DNA of 5,122 bases from Caldifarciminota bacterium UBA3073 (GCA_002366725.1 DFBT01000081.1:1-5122); one strand, 5' to 3'; positions 1 to 5,122 are shown, counted from the first letter of the stretch. Notes: generated by a model not told the origin, from the sequence alone. Numbers and translations: made by a program.

Positions 1-9
1 TAATATTAC

Positions 10-24
10 CTCTGTGACCTCTGT
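10..24 (-). repeat. Inverted copy of ACAGAGG/CACAGAG repeat, downstream of ade
   Basis: Read on the minus strand, this 15-mer is ACAGAGGTCACAGAG. It matches the plus-strand 15-mer at 1927-1941 (ACAGAGGACACAGAG) at 14 of 15 positions, so related copies lie in opposite orientation on the two sides of the adenine deaminase gene. The match stops abruptly at both ends. There is no transposase and no target-site duplication, so I read it as a dispersed intergenic repeat and not as the end of a mobile element. Confidence 0.5.
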
Positions 25-36
25 AGTTTTTTCCAT

Positions 37-106
37 ACGGATTCTGCGAACATATTCTTTTCCATGTCCATACGGATGCTGTGCACGGATCCTTCGGACA
101 TATTCT
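37..106. repeat. Imperfect direct repeat, 48-base period (ACGGATnCT...ACATATTCT)
   Basis: Bases 37-58 and 85-106 align without gaps at 19 of 22 positions. They share ACGGAT, then CT, then CG, then ACATATTCT. A third partial copy of the head (ACGGATGCT) sits between them at 72-80, and TCCATACGGAT is repeated at 32-42 and 67-77. A more diverged copy, ACGGTTCCTGAGGAC, lies at 1902-1916 on the other side of ade (about 12 of 15 matches to 85-99). The block lies just after the ade stop codon, but it has no stem followed by a U-run on the ade strand, so it is not a convincing intrinsic terminator. Confidence 0.6.
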
Positions 107-127
107 ATTTGACACTACCAGATGTGA

Positions 128-1846
128 CTAAACATATAAAGAGACAAAGCCCTGTTTGTTGACATCAACAATTCCCCTATCTGTGATTCTTATTGCTGGA
201 ATGACGGGGAGCTGAACAAACGAGAGGGTCATAAATGGGTCTCTTTCGATTCCGAGGAGCATCGAACTTCTATTGATCTCGTTAACAGCACTGACAACCT
301 CCTCGAGGGGTTTATCGGACATCAAACCCGCTATTGGGAGGGGCAATCTTGAAAGGAGTTTCCCATTATTTACGACAACGAGACCCCCGCCCATCTTTCT
401 CACTTCTCCAAGGGCAAAGACAATGTCCGAATCGTTTCCCCCGGCGATGGCAATATTGTGTGAGTCATGTCCAACGCTCGTACCAATGGCTCCTCGTTTA
501 ATGCCGAGGCCTTTTATGAATCCCACGGTAAAATTTTCTCCCCGGTACCTATCGATCACGACGAGTTTCATAATATCTCTATCGGGATCGGCAACGACCA
601 AACCACCCTTTACCGTGGGTTCGGTGATTAACTCCTTTGTTATAAGGGTGTCGTAAAAGACCTCCATTACCCTTATCTTTTTACCGGTATCTTTTATCAC
701 AATATCCTTTTCCTCTATTCTTTTTGGATTCATTGGACCCAGTCTTCCTTTTGCCTCGGGGAATATGCCCTCTATTCTCACCCTTAATTTGCCTTCCTCA
801 ACGACGACTTTCGAATCTTTTATTACGGAGTGAATGTGGAAATCCTTGAGGTTGTTAATAACGAGCATATCAGCCTTATAGCCCGGTGCTATTGCTCCCA
901 TACTTCTCAGATTGAAGTATCTTGCCGTGTTAATGGTCGCCATTCTGATTGCGTTAACGGGGGTAATACCCTTCTTAACCGCGGACCTCACCATAAAATC
1001 GATATGGCCTTCGTTCATTATATCTACGGGATTTCTGTCATCTGTGCAGAAAGAAAAATATGGGAAATTTCTGCTGTTGACGGCATCAATAAGTGTATTG
1101 AAGTTCTTTGCAGCACTTCCCTCCCTTATGAAGACCTGCATGCCTCGCTTTACCTTTTCAAGCGCTTCGTTTTTTTCTGTGCTTTCGTGGTCTGAGCGGA
1201 TGAATGCGGTTATATATGCATTCAATTTTTTCCCCGTCAGTGAAGGTGCGTGACCGTCTATTTTTTTATATCTGTGTCTTAGAAGTTCGATCTTTGCTAT
1301 GAGTTCGGTATCTCTGTTTAAAACACCCGGGTAGTTCATAACCTCTCCCAATGCGAGTATTCGCGGGTGTTTTTCGAGAAATCCTATCATATCCTCCACG
1401 CCCAGCCTTGCGCCGGATGTTTCGAGGTTGGTTGCGGGCACTGCGGAGGGAAGGGTTACATACACATTCAATGGAATGCCTTCCGTGGCGCGAATCATAT
1501 ATTCAACTCCATCGAGTCCTATGACATTGGCAATTTCGTGGGGGTCGGCAATGACCGTTGTCGTACCTCTTAAGAGGACGACCTTTGCAAATTCCCTCGG
1601 CGAGAGCATGGAACTTTCTATGTGAAGATGAGCGTCGATCAGACCGGGAACGACATACATTCCCTTGAGGTCCATAACCCTTTTTCCCCGCTTATAATCT
1701 CCCACACCGGCGATCCTCTTTCTAAACAATGCTATATTATTTTTTTCGATGGTGCCGGAGAAAACATTTACAATCCGGGCGTTTTTTATCAGGACATCTG
1801 CCGGCTCTTCACCGAGAGCAACGGGGATAATATCTTTTATATTCAT
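128..1846 (-). CDS. ade: Adenine deaminase
   Basis: This cytoplasmic, metal-dependent amidohydrolase deaminates adenine to hypoxanthine and ammonia (EC 3.5.4.2), feeding purine salvage. The 572-residue length is typical of bacterial Ade. The N-terminal beta domain (about 15-65) precedes the amidohydrolase barrel. Visible motifs are DAHLHIESS at 71-79 (H73 and H75, the metal-binding HxH), IADPHE at 99-104, GEVMN at 167-171 (E168, in the place of the metal-bridging glutamate), DGHAP at 197-201, SDHE at 218-221 and CTDDR at 267-271 (catalytic aspartate region). The C-terminal Ade-specific domain carries VGHDSHN at 458-464 and GG at 469-470. No key residue is missing and no frameshift is seen. 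The ATG is supported by AGGAG six bases upstream. It is divergent from hsdM and appears to be a single-gene unit. The closest minus-strand promoter I can support lies about 390 bases upstream, implying a long leader or a missed nearer promoter. Confidence 0.97.
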   Translation of the reverse strand: MNIKDIIPVALGEEPADVLIKNARIVNVFSGTIEKNNIALFRKRIAGVGDYKRGKRVMDLKGMYVVPGLIDAHLHIESSMLSPREFAKVVLLRGTTTVIADPHEIANVIGLDGVEYMIRATEGIPLNVYVTLPSAVPATNLETSGARLGVEDMIGFLEKHPRILALGEVMNYPGVLNRDTELIAKIELLRHRYKKIDGHAPSLTGKKLNAYITAFIRSDHESTEKNEALEKVKRGMQVFIREGSAAKNFNTLIDAVNSRNFPYFSFCTDDRNPVDIMNEGHIDFMVRSAVKKGITPVNAIRMATINTARYFNLRSMGAIAPGYKADMLVINNLKDFHIHSVIKDSKVVVEEGKLRVRIEGIFPEAKGRLGPMNPKRIEEKDIVIKDTGKKIRVMEVFYDTLITKELITEPTVKGGLVVADPDRDIMKLVVIDRYRGENFTVGFIKGLGIKRGAIGTSVGHDSHNIAIAGGNDSDIVFALGEVRKMGGGLVVVNNGKLLSRLPLPIAGLMSDKPLEEVVSAVNEINRSSMLLGIERDPFMTLSFVQLPVIPAIRITDRGIVDVNKQGFVSLYV

Positions 1847-1852
1847 ACCTCA

Positions 1853-1857
1853 CTCCT
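1853..1857 (-). promoter_or_regulatory. Shine-Dalgarno site of ade
   Basis: On the minus strand AGGAG is followed by six bases and then the ATG of ade. This is near-ideal spacing and fixes the start codon at 1844-1846. Confidence 0.8.
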
Positions 1858-1926
1858 GGTATAATATTGTGTATTGTCAAATATTAACCGCCCATATCTA
1901 TACGGTTCCTGAGGACGGGTCTCATG

Positions 1927-1941
1927 ACAGAGGACACAGAG
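1927..1941 (+). repeat. ACAGAGGACACAGAG repeat, upstream of ade
   Basis: Partner of the inverted copy at 10-24 (14 of 15 matches). It reads CTCTGTGTCCTCTGT in the direction of ade. It is the same style of degenerate repeat as the ACACAAAGAACACGG copies at 1984-2044. Confidence 0.5.
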
Positions 1942-1963
1942 TTTTACAATTAGTCCTTCCTCG

Positions 1964-1983
1964 CCTGCCTACCGTCAGGCAGG
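1964..1983. repeat. Short palindromic hairpin repeat (CCTGCCT / AGGCAGG)
   Basis: CCTGCCT (1964-1970) and AGGCAGG (1977-1983) are perfect reverse complements around a six-base loop, ACCGTC. The element could form a stable hairpin on either strand, but no U-run follows on either side, so it is not an intrinsic terminator. Its compact GC-rich form in otherwise AT-rich DNA suggests a dispersed palindromic repeat. Copy number elsewhere in the genome cannot be seen here. Confidence 0.7.
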
Positions 1984-2044
1984 AAGAACACGGAAATCAT
2001 ATAATAAATCCTCCCACGAAGGACACAAAGAACACGGAAATCAT
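1984..2044 (+). repeat. Pair of 17-base direct repeats (AAGAACACGGAAATCAT)
   Basis: AAGAACACGGAAATCAT occurs exactly at 1984-2000 and 2028-2044, a 44-base period. The second copy is preceded by CACGAAGGACACA, so on the minus strand it reads as TTCCGTGTTCTTTGTGTCC followed by TTCGTG. This is a degenerate pentamer-hexamer motif that is often dispersed between genes in environmental genomes (general knowledge). The first copy abuts the palindrome at 1964-1983. No coding role is apparent. Confidence 0.75.
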
Positions 2045-2160
2045 TTATTTCTTACCTTCCTATGGAGTGAAGTTGTTTGCCACTGCAGGAATATTCTTGA
2101 CATTGACTTTTACGAGACTTGCACGAGAGTTTTAAAGATATCCATTGCCGAGGTAACAAA

Positions 2161-2230
2161 GGTCTTTGGTCTATTGTCTGCGGTCTGATGTCTTTTGTCT
2201 TTTATCTGATGTCTGTTGTCTTCGGTCTGT
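2161..2230. repeat. Tandem heptanucleotide array, 10 units of kGTCTnn
   Basis: Seventy bases divide without any gap into ten 7-base units: GGTCTTT, GGTCTAT, TGTCTGC, GGTCTGA, TGTCTTT, TGTCTTT, TATCTGA, TGTCTGT, TGTCTTC, GGTCTGT. The core GTCT is kept in nine units and changed to ATCT in one, while the last two bases vary freely. The period is exact although the units are diverged. The array ends two bases before the -10 box of the minus-strand promoter, so the predicted start of that transcript falls inside it. Confidence 0.85.
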
Positions 2231-2232
2231 CA

Positions 2233-2261
2233 ATTATACTATAAAAGACGGGAAAAGTCAA
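2233..2261 (-). promoter_or_regulatory. Minus-strand sigma70-type promoter, facing ade
   Basis: On the minus strand the sequence is TTGACT (2261-2256), a 17-base spacer, then TATAAT (2238-2233). That is 11 of 12 consensus hexamer positions with ideal spacing. The predicted start is near 2226, inside the heptad array, and the RNA would run toward ade about 380 bases away. It is the best ade promoter in the window and would give ade a long repeat-containing leader. It could instead drive an unrecognised small RNA. Confidence 0.6.
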
Positions 2262-2274
2262 GGAGAAAAAGTTC

Positions 2275-2303
2275 TTGACATTTTATAAAATTGGTGGTAA
2301 AAT
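2275..2303 (+). promoter_or_regulatory. Plus-strand extended -10 promoter (upstream promoter P1)
   Basis: TTGACA (2275-2280), a 17-base spacer, then TAAAAT (2298-2303) with TG at 2295-2296 forming an extended -10. Its -35 box is only 13 bases from the -35 box of the minus-strand promoter, so the two are back to back. A perfect 12-base palindrome, ATTTTATAAAAT (2280-2291), starts at the last base of the -35 box and runs into the spacer. TAAAATTG is repeated at 2286-2293 and 2298-2305. The RNA would start near 2310 and could be a long hsdM leader or a separate transcript. Confidence 0.6.
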
Positions 2304-2325
2304 TGTAAAAAGCAAAAAAAAACGC

Positions 2326-2348
2326 CCTCAGGAAAGGAGAAAATGAGG
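2326..2348 (+). promoter_or_regulatory. Possible hairpin holding the Shine-Dalgarno of the micro-ORF
   Basis: CCTCA (2326-2330) can pair with TGAGG (2344-2348). The 13-base loop contains AAAGGAG, and the 3' arm contains the last two bases of an ATG. Such a fold could limit initiation at that ATG. The stem is only five base pairs, so this is a weak call. Confidence 0.25.
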
Positions 2349-2417
2349 AGAACTTTATACCACATAATAATAAACGGCACAAGTTGTAGAGGGGAAAACG
2401 GGGTTAAAGATTCCTGA
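2343..2417 (+). CDS. Candidate 24-codon micro-ORF after promoter P1
   Basis: An ATG three bases after AAGGAGA opens a 24-codon frame ending in TGA at 2415-2417. The peptide starts MRRTLYHIII and ends with a polar tail (about ENGVKDS). I do not recognise it. In its favour, it is the first ATG after a strong promoter and has a strong, though slightly close, Shine-Dalgarno. Against it, it is very short and has no known family, and short frames are expected by chance. It could be a leader peptide, a small protein, or nothing more than part of an untranslated RNA. Confidence 0.2.
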   Translation: MRRTLYHIIINGTSCRGENGVKDS

Positions 2418-2442
2418 TTCCAATATACCCCCCACCTTCCCC
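2391..2442 (+). other. Nested GC hairpin arms in putative P1 transcript
   Basis: GGGGAA (2391-2396) can pair with TTCCCC (2437-2442). Inside it GGGGT (2400-2404) can pair with ACCCC (2427-2431), giving a two-step stem in AT-rich surroundings. An A-run, not a U-run, follows on the plus strand, so it is not an intrinsic terminator for rightward transcription. It may be a structured leader element or chance. No known riboswitch class was recognised. Confidence 0.25.
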
Positions 2443-2535
2443 AAAAAATTGGTTAAATCTCTGAATTAGACCCACCCCATAAATTCCTACCAGAACGGTG
2501 TTCACAGTTCTCTATAAACAAACGTAAAAAAATAC

Positions 2536-2564
2536 TTGACAAATTTAAAGATTTGTGTTATAAT
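2536..2564 (+). promoter_or_regulatory. Consensus extended -10 promoter of hsdM-fic operon
   Basis: TTGACA (2536-2541), exactly 17 bases, then TATAAT (2559-2564), preceded by TG at 2556-2557 (TGnTATAAT). All twelve hexamer positions and the extended -10 match consensus. The predicted start is around 2571, giving a leader of about 60 A+T-rich bases before the hsdM ATG. So strong a promoter in front of a restriction-modification operon would be expected to need a repressor, which fits the dyad inside its spacer. Confidence 0.85.
2539..2556. promoter_or_regulatory. Candidate operator: ACAAAT-N6-ATTTGT dyad in hsdM promoter
   Basis: ACAAAT (2539-2544) and ATTTGT (2551-2556) are perfect reverse complements separated by six bases. 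The dyad starts inside the -35 box and ends at the extended -10 TG, so a protein bound here would block RNA polymerase. A second perfect pair, AATACTT (2531-2537) and AAGTATT (2567-2573), brackets the whole promoter but is not concentric with the first. In such A+T-rich DNA some dyads are expected by chance. A regulator is inferred, not seen. Confidence 0.4.
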
Positions 2565-2620
2565 ATAAGTATTAATTTATTTTTACTTATCTAATATTTT
2601 CAAAATTTAATAGCTTTTAC

Positions 2621-2625
2621 AAGGA
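2621..2625 (+). promoter_or_regulatory. Shine-Dalgarno site of hsdM
   Basis: AAGGA is followed by six bases and the ATG at 2632. It supports translation from this first ATG, which includes the N-terminal extension. The in-frame internal Met79 has no comparable site. Confidence 0.7.
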
Positions 2626-2631
2626 TAATTT

Positions 2632-4401
2632 ATGATAAGGCAGAAATGGTTAGATGAAAGATATAAAATTCTCTGGAAAAGTTTCGGGGAAAACTCTTTT
2701 AGTTTTGATAATGTTGTTAAGGTTTTAAAAGATAGTATACATCATGATCCTCCGGAACAGGTTAATGTTATCTTATCTGAACTCAGGAAAGGTGGATTAT
2801 TGAATGTTCAATTTGACCCTGTAGATGCTCGAAAGAGAATCTATACCTTGAAGAGCAAAATAGAGATGATTTCAGAAACGCTTACCATAGAAAAGGGACT
2901 TTTAACCAGAGGCGACCTCGAAGCACTGTTAAAAAAGGCCGCAGACCTCATTCGGACAAGAGTTGACTATACTTTCATCCTTGTTCTTCTTTTTTACAAG
3001 AGGATATGCGACAAATGGGAGGTAGAATTTGAAAATGCCTATAGAGATGCACTCAGGGATGGCTTCAGAAATGAAGAGGCAAAAAAAGAGGCGAAGCGAT
3101 CTATGTTTCACGATTTTCAAATACCTGAAGAATATCTCTGGGAAAATCTTAGAAAAAACCCGGCTCGACTCCCGGAGAATTTTTCTATGGCAATGAAGAC
3201 ACTCGCGGAGCGAAATCCAGAGTTGAGAGATGTTTTTGAAAATGTGGATTTTGTACAATTCACCAATAACAGGGAGAATGCGGAAATTCTGAGGCAGCTC
3301 GTTGAATTATTCAGTGCCCGGTCGTTACATCAGGTGTCGCCAGATATACTCGGTGACGCTTACGAGTGGATTTTAAGATACTTTGCCCCTCAAAAGGCGA
3401 AAGAGGGAGAGGTTTATACCCCAAGAGAAGTAATAAATCTTCTTGTCGGCATACTCGAGCCAAAACCGGGTGAAAGTGTTTATGACCCCGCTTCGGGCTC
3501 CGCAGGCATGCTTATTTTATCATATCAGCATCTCGACAAAAAAGATGCAGATAAGCTATTTCTTTTCGGACAGGAGGCAAATTATAAAACCCTTGCCCTT
3601 GCCAAGATGAATCTTTATATCCACGACATCAGAAATGCACAGCTACTTCTTGGTGATACCCTGCTTTATCCAAAATTTAAAGAAGGTGAAAGATTAAAGA
3701 AGTTTGATATTGTAATTGCAAATCCTCCCTGGAATCAAGATGGCTATTATGAGGAGGTTTTGAAAAAGGGCGAATTCTGGCGCGAGAGATTCAAGTACGG
3801 ATTTACTACAAAGCAATCGGCAGATTGGGCATGGATTCAACATATGTTATCCTCAGCTAATGATGAAAAAGGAAGGGTTGGAATTGTGATAGACAATGGT
3901 TGTCTGTTCAGAGGCGGAAGGGAGAAGGCAACAAGGATGGGGGTCCTAAAAGATGACCTGCTTGAAACAGTTATCCTTTTACCAGAGAAACTTTTTTACA
4001 ACACCGGTGCACCAGGTGCGATATTGATTTTTAACAAAAATAAGATAGAAAGTAAAAAGGGGAAAGTTTTATTTATCAATGCAAGCAAAGAGTATAGGCA
4101 ACATCCAGAGGTTCGAAAACTGAATCGCTTAAGCGCTGAAAACCAGAGTAAGATAGCGACAGTTTATAAAAAGTTCAAAGAGATAAAAGGATTTTCAAGA
4201 ATTGTTGACATCGATGAAATAGAGAAAAACGATTTCAACCTCAATGTCACGCTGTATGTATTTCCAGAAGAAGAGATAGAGCAAATAGATATTGCAAAAG
4301 AGTGGGAAGAACTTGAGAATCTCGATAAAGAAATCGGCGAAGTCAGCGCCAAAATAGCGAGTTATTTGGAGGAATTGGAAAGGGTAAATAAAAATGTTTA
4401 A
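2632..4401 (+). CDS. hsdM: Type I restriction-modification DNA adenine methyltransferase subunit with N-terminal winged-helix-like extension
   Basis: HsdM makes N6-methyladenine from S-adenosylmethionine. With HsdS it gives the methylase, and with HsdR the full restriction complex. The 589 residues run in this order. An extra segment at about 1-80 has helices and a turn-strand stretch around GLLNVQ and FDPVDARKRIYTL (61-73) that resembles a MarR-type wing. An HsdM_N-like helical domain spans about 85-230. The N6-methylase core has EVYTPREV (260-267), SAM motif I DPASGSAGML (285-294), GQE (313-315), GDTL (341-344) and catalytic motif IV NPPW (364-367). NDFNLNVTLYV (533-543) is the usual HsdM C-terminal signature. 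A glutamate-lysine-rich coiled coil spans about 546-587. All catalytic motifs are intact, so it should be active. The extension makes it somewhat longer than many HsdM proteins. The start is supported by AAGGA and a consensus promoter. hsdS and hsdR are not in the window. Confidence 0.95.
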   Translation: MIRQKWLDERYKILWKSFGENSFSFDNVVKVLKDSIHHDPPEQVNVILSELRKGGLLNVQFDPVDARKRIYTLKSKIEMISETLTIEKGLLTRGDLEALLKKAADLIRTRVDYTFILVLLFYKRICDKWEVEFENAYRDALRDGFRNEEAKKEAKRSMFHDFQIPEEYLWENLRKNPARLPENFSMAMKTLAERNPELRDVFENVDFVQFTNNRENAEILRQLVELFSARSLHQVSPDILGDAYEWILRYFAPQKAKEGEVYTPREVINLLVGILEPKPGESVYDPASGSAGMLILSYQHLDKKDADKLFLFGQEANYKTLALAKMNLYIHDIRNAQLLLGDTLLYPKFKEGERLKKFDIVIANPPWNQDGYYEEVLKKGEFWRERFKYGFTTKQSADWAWIQHMLSSANDEKGRVGIVIDNGCLFRGGREKATRMGVLKDDLLETVILLPEKLFYNTGAPGAILIFNKNKIESKKGKVLFINASKEYRQHPEVRKLNRLSAENQSKIATVYKKFKEIKGFSRIVDIDEIEKNDFNLNVTLYVFPEEEIEQIDIAKEWEELENLDKEIGEVSAKIASYLEELERVNKNV

Positions 4402-5122
4402 ACCAAATTTCCGATACACACATAAAATAGTGCGGTTACTCGCAAGAATTTCTGCGGCAAGAGAGGTGATTCTAAACTCACCCTTAATTCCCAAATGGGA
4501 GGTAGCATTGAGAAGAGAGGCGATAATCCGTAGTGCCCATTCATCCACGAGCATTGAAGGAAATAGACTGTCCTTAGAACAGGTTAGCGAGCTCGCACAA
4601 GGGAGGGAAGTAATGGCTACACGAAAAGATAAAAAGGAGGTTTTGAATTATCTTGATGTTCTGAAAAAGGTTGGAGAGTTGGTAAAAGAGGATTCTATAA
4701 ATGAAAAAGATATTTTAAATATACACAGTATGTTGACAAAGGATACTCTGGATAATCCTAATGATTGTGGTGTTTATCGAAACCGCTACGTCGTGGTAGC
4801 TAATAGGCTTACAGGAGAGGTATTTTTTAGGCCGCCCCAGAATGAGGAGGTGCCAGGATTAATAAAGAATTTGGTTGAATGGATAAGTTCGGACGAAACA
4901 AAAGAACTTGACCCCATTATTGAAGCAGGTATAGTCCATTATGAATTCGTAAGAATACATCCTTTTGTTGACGGAAACGGCAGAACTGCAAGAGTTCTGG
5001 CAACCTTGATTCTTTACAAGAGAGGCTTTGATACCAAACAGTTTTTTTGCCTTGATGATTATTACGATTCTGATAGACAGGCATACTACAGAGCATTACA
5101 AAGCGTTGACCAAAAGACTCTG
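4394..5122 (+). CDS. Fic-family protein AMP-transferase (cut at window end)
   Basis: Fic enzymes usually transfer AMP from ATP to hydroxyl side chains of target proteins. The first 243 residues are present with no stop before the edge. The Fic motif HPFVDGNGRTAR (189-200) is complete, with catalytic H189, D192 and phosphate-binding GNGR. An N-terminal inhibitory motif, STSIEGN (51-57; S51, E55, G56), fits the (S/T)xxxE(G/N) pattern of class II Fic proteins, which hold themselves inactive with that glutamate. The N-terminal helical region looks like a Fic_N domain. RFRP-type flap residues (about 142-148, VFFRPP) precede the active site. The ATG overlaps the end of hsdM by eight bases and has AAAGGG nine bases upstream. 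An in-frame TAA at 4385-4387 excludes an earlier start. Coupling to hsdM suggests it is an accessory effector of the restriction-modification operon. The target is unknown. Usual family length implies that roughly 100 residues are missing. Confidence 0.95.
   Translation, partial: MFKPNFRYTHKIVRLLARISAAREVILNSPLIPKWEVALRREAIIRSAHSSTSIEGNRLSLEQVSELAQGREVMATRKDKKEVLNYLDVLKKVGELVKEDSINEKDILNIHSMLTKDTLDNPNDCGVYRNRYVVVANRLTGEVFFRPPQNEEVPGLIKNLVEWISSDETKELDPIIEAGIVHYEFVRIHPFVDGNGRTARVLATLILYKRGFDTKQFFCLDDYYDSDRQAYYRALQSVDQKTL

Larger units (their letters stand above)
1847..2631. other. 785-base divergent intergenic region, repeat- and promoter-rich
   Basis: No convincing protein gene of normal size is present on either strand. 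The ade-proximal half (1847-2230) is dominated by short degenerate repeats, listed separately. The stretch 2045-2160 has no repeat or gene that I recognise. The part nearest hsdM (2231-2631) is A+T-rich and contains three strong promoter-like sequences, a candidate micro-ORF and G/C hairpin arms. No tRNA, rRNA or known riboswitch core was recognised. Confidence 0.7.

Noticed and set aside
60..127. Intrinsic terminator after ade
   Set aside because: GTCC/GGAC and GGAT/ATCC can pair weakly, but no U-run follows on the minus strand.
273..656. Plus-strand reading frame of 127 codons, and others antisense to ade
   Set aside because: They lie wholly opposite the well-supported ade gene, have no Shine-Dalgarno or family features, and are shadows of its codon structure.
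1875..1880. TTGACA on the minus strand just upstream of ade as a -35 box
   Set aside because: The only -10-like sequences follow after about 8-10 bases, far too close. At 17 bases the sequence falls on the Shine-Dalgarno of ade and does not resemble TATAAT.
2097..2102. TTGACA on the plus strand as a promoter
   Set aside because: The hexamer 17 bases downstream is TGCACG, with no usable -10 at 16 or 18 bases either.
1749..2135. Plus-strand frame running from antisense ade into the repeats
   Set aside because: It starts inside ade on the wrong strand and translates dispersed repeats. No domain is visible and no ribosome site supports its start.
2161..2230. CRISPR array
   Set aside because: Units are 7 bases with no spacers. 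CRISPR repeats are about 23-47 bases separated by unique spacers.
2929..3258. Minus-strand frame opposite hsdM
   Set aside because: It is antisense to the conserved HsdM_N region, with no promoter or ribosome site.
128..5122. Functional link between adenine deaminase and the hsdM-fic operon
   Set aside because: The genes are divergent, separated by 785 bases of repeats, and ade is a common housekeeping gene. A purine-nucleotide connection with Fic would be speculation.

Overview
The window comes from a bacterium. It has near-consensus sigma70-type promoters, good Shine-Dalgarno sites and intergenic DNA full of short degenerate repeats. Repeats of this kind are, from general knowledge, common in assembled genomes of uncultured bacteria. 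I cannot place it in a phylum from the sequence alone. Arginine codons AGA/AGG and lysine-, glutamate- and isoleucine-rich proteins are frequent, but this is not diagnostic.

Layout: bases 1-127 are repeat-rich intergenic DNA. Bases 128-1846 (minus strand) hold a complete adenine deaminase gene (ade), a purine-salvage enzyme. Bases 1847-2631 are a 785-base divergent intergenic region. It contains dispersed GAACACGG/ACACAGAG-type repeats, a short hairpin repeat, a 10-unit heptanucleotide array, a back-to-back pair of promoters (2233-2261 minus, 2275-2303 plus), a possible 24-codon micro-ORF with a structured region, and a consensus extended -10 promoter for the next operon. Bases 2632-4401 (plus strand) hold a complete type I restriction-modification DNA adenine methyltransferase subunit (hsdM) with an unusual N-terminal winged-helix-like extension. 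Bases 4394-5122 hold a Fic-family protein AMP-transferase, overlapping hsdM by 8 bases and cut by the window end.

How the genes relate: ade looks like a housekeeping gene unrelated to the rest. hsdM and fic are translationally coupled and belong to one operon, probably a type I restriction-modification defence locus whose hsdS and hsdR genes would lie beyond the right edge. The most interesting point is a possible self-regulating circuit. HsdM carries an extra winged-helix-like segment with a MarR-like wing, and its promoter has a perfect dyad between the -35 and -10 boxes, the classic place for a repressor operator. A second promoter upstream, part of a divergent pair, would give a separate RNA or a long leader. 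All regulatory statements are inferences from sequence patterns.
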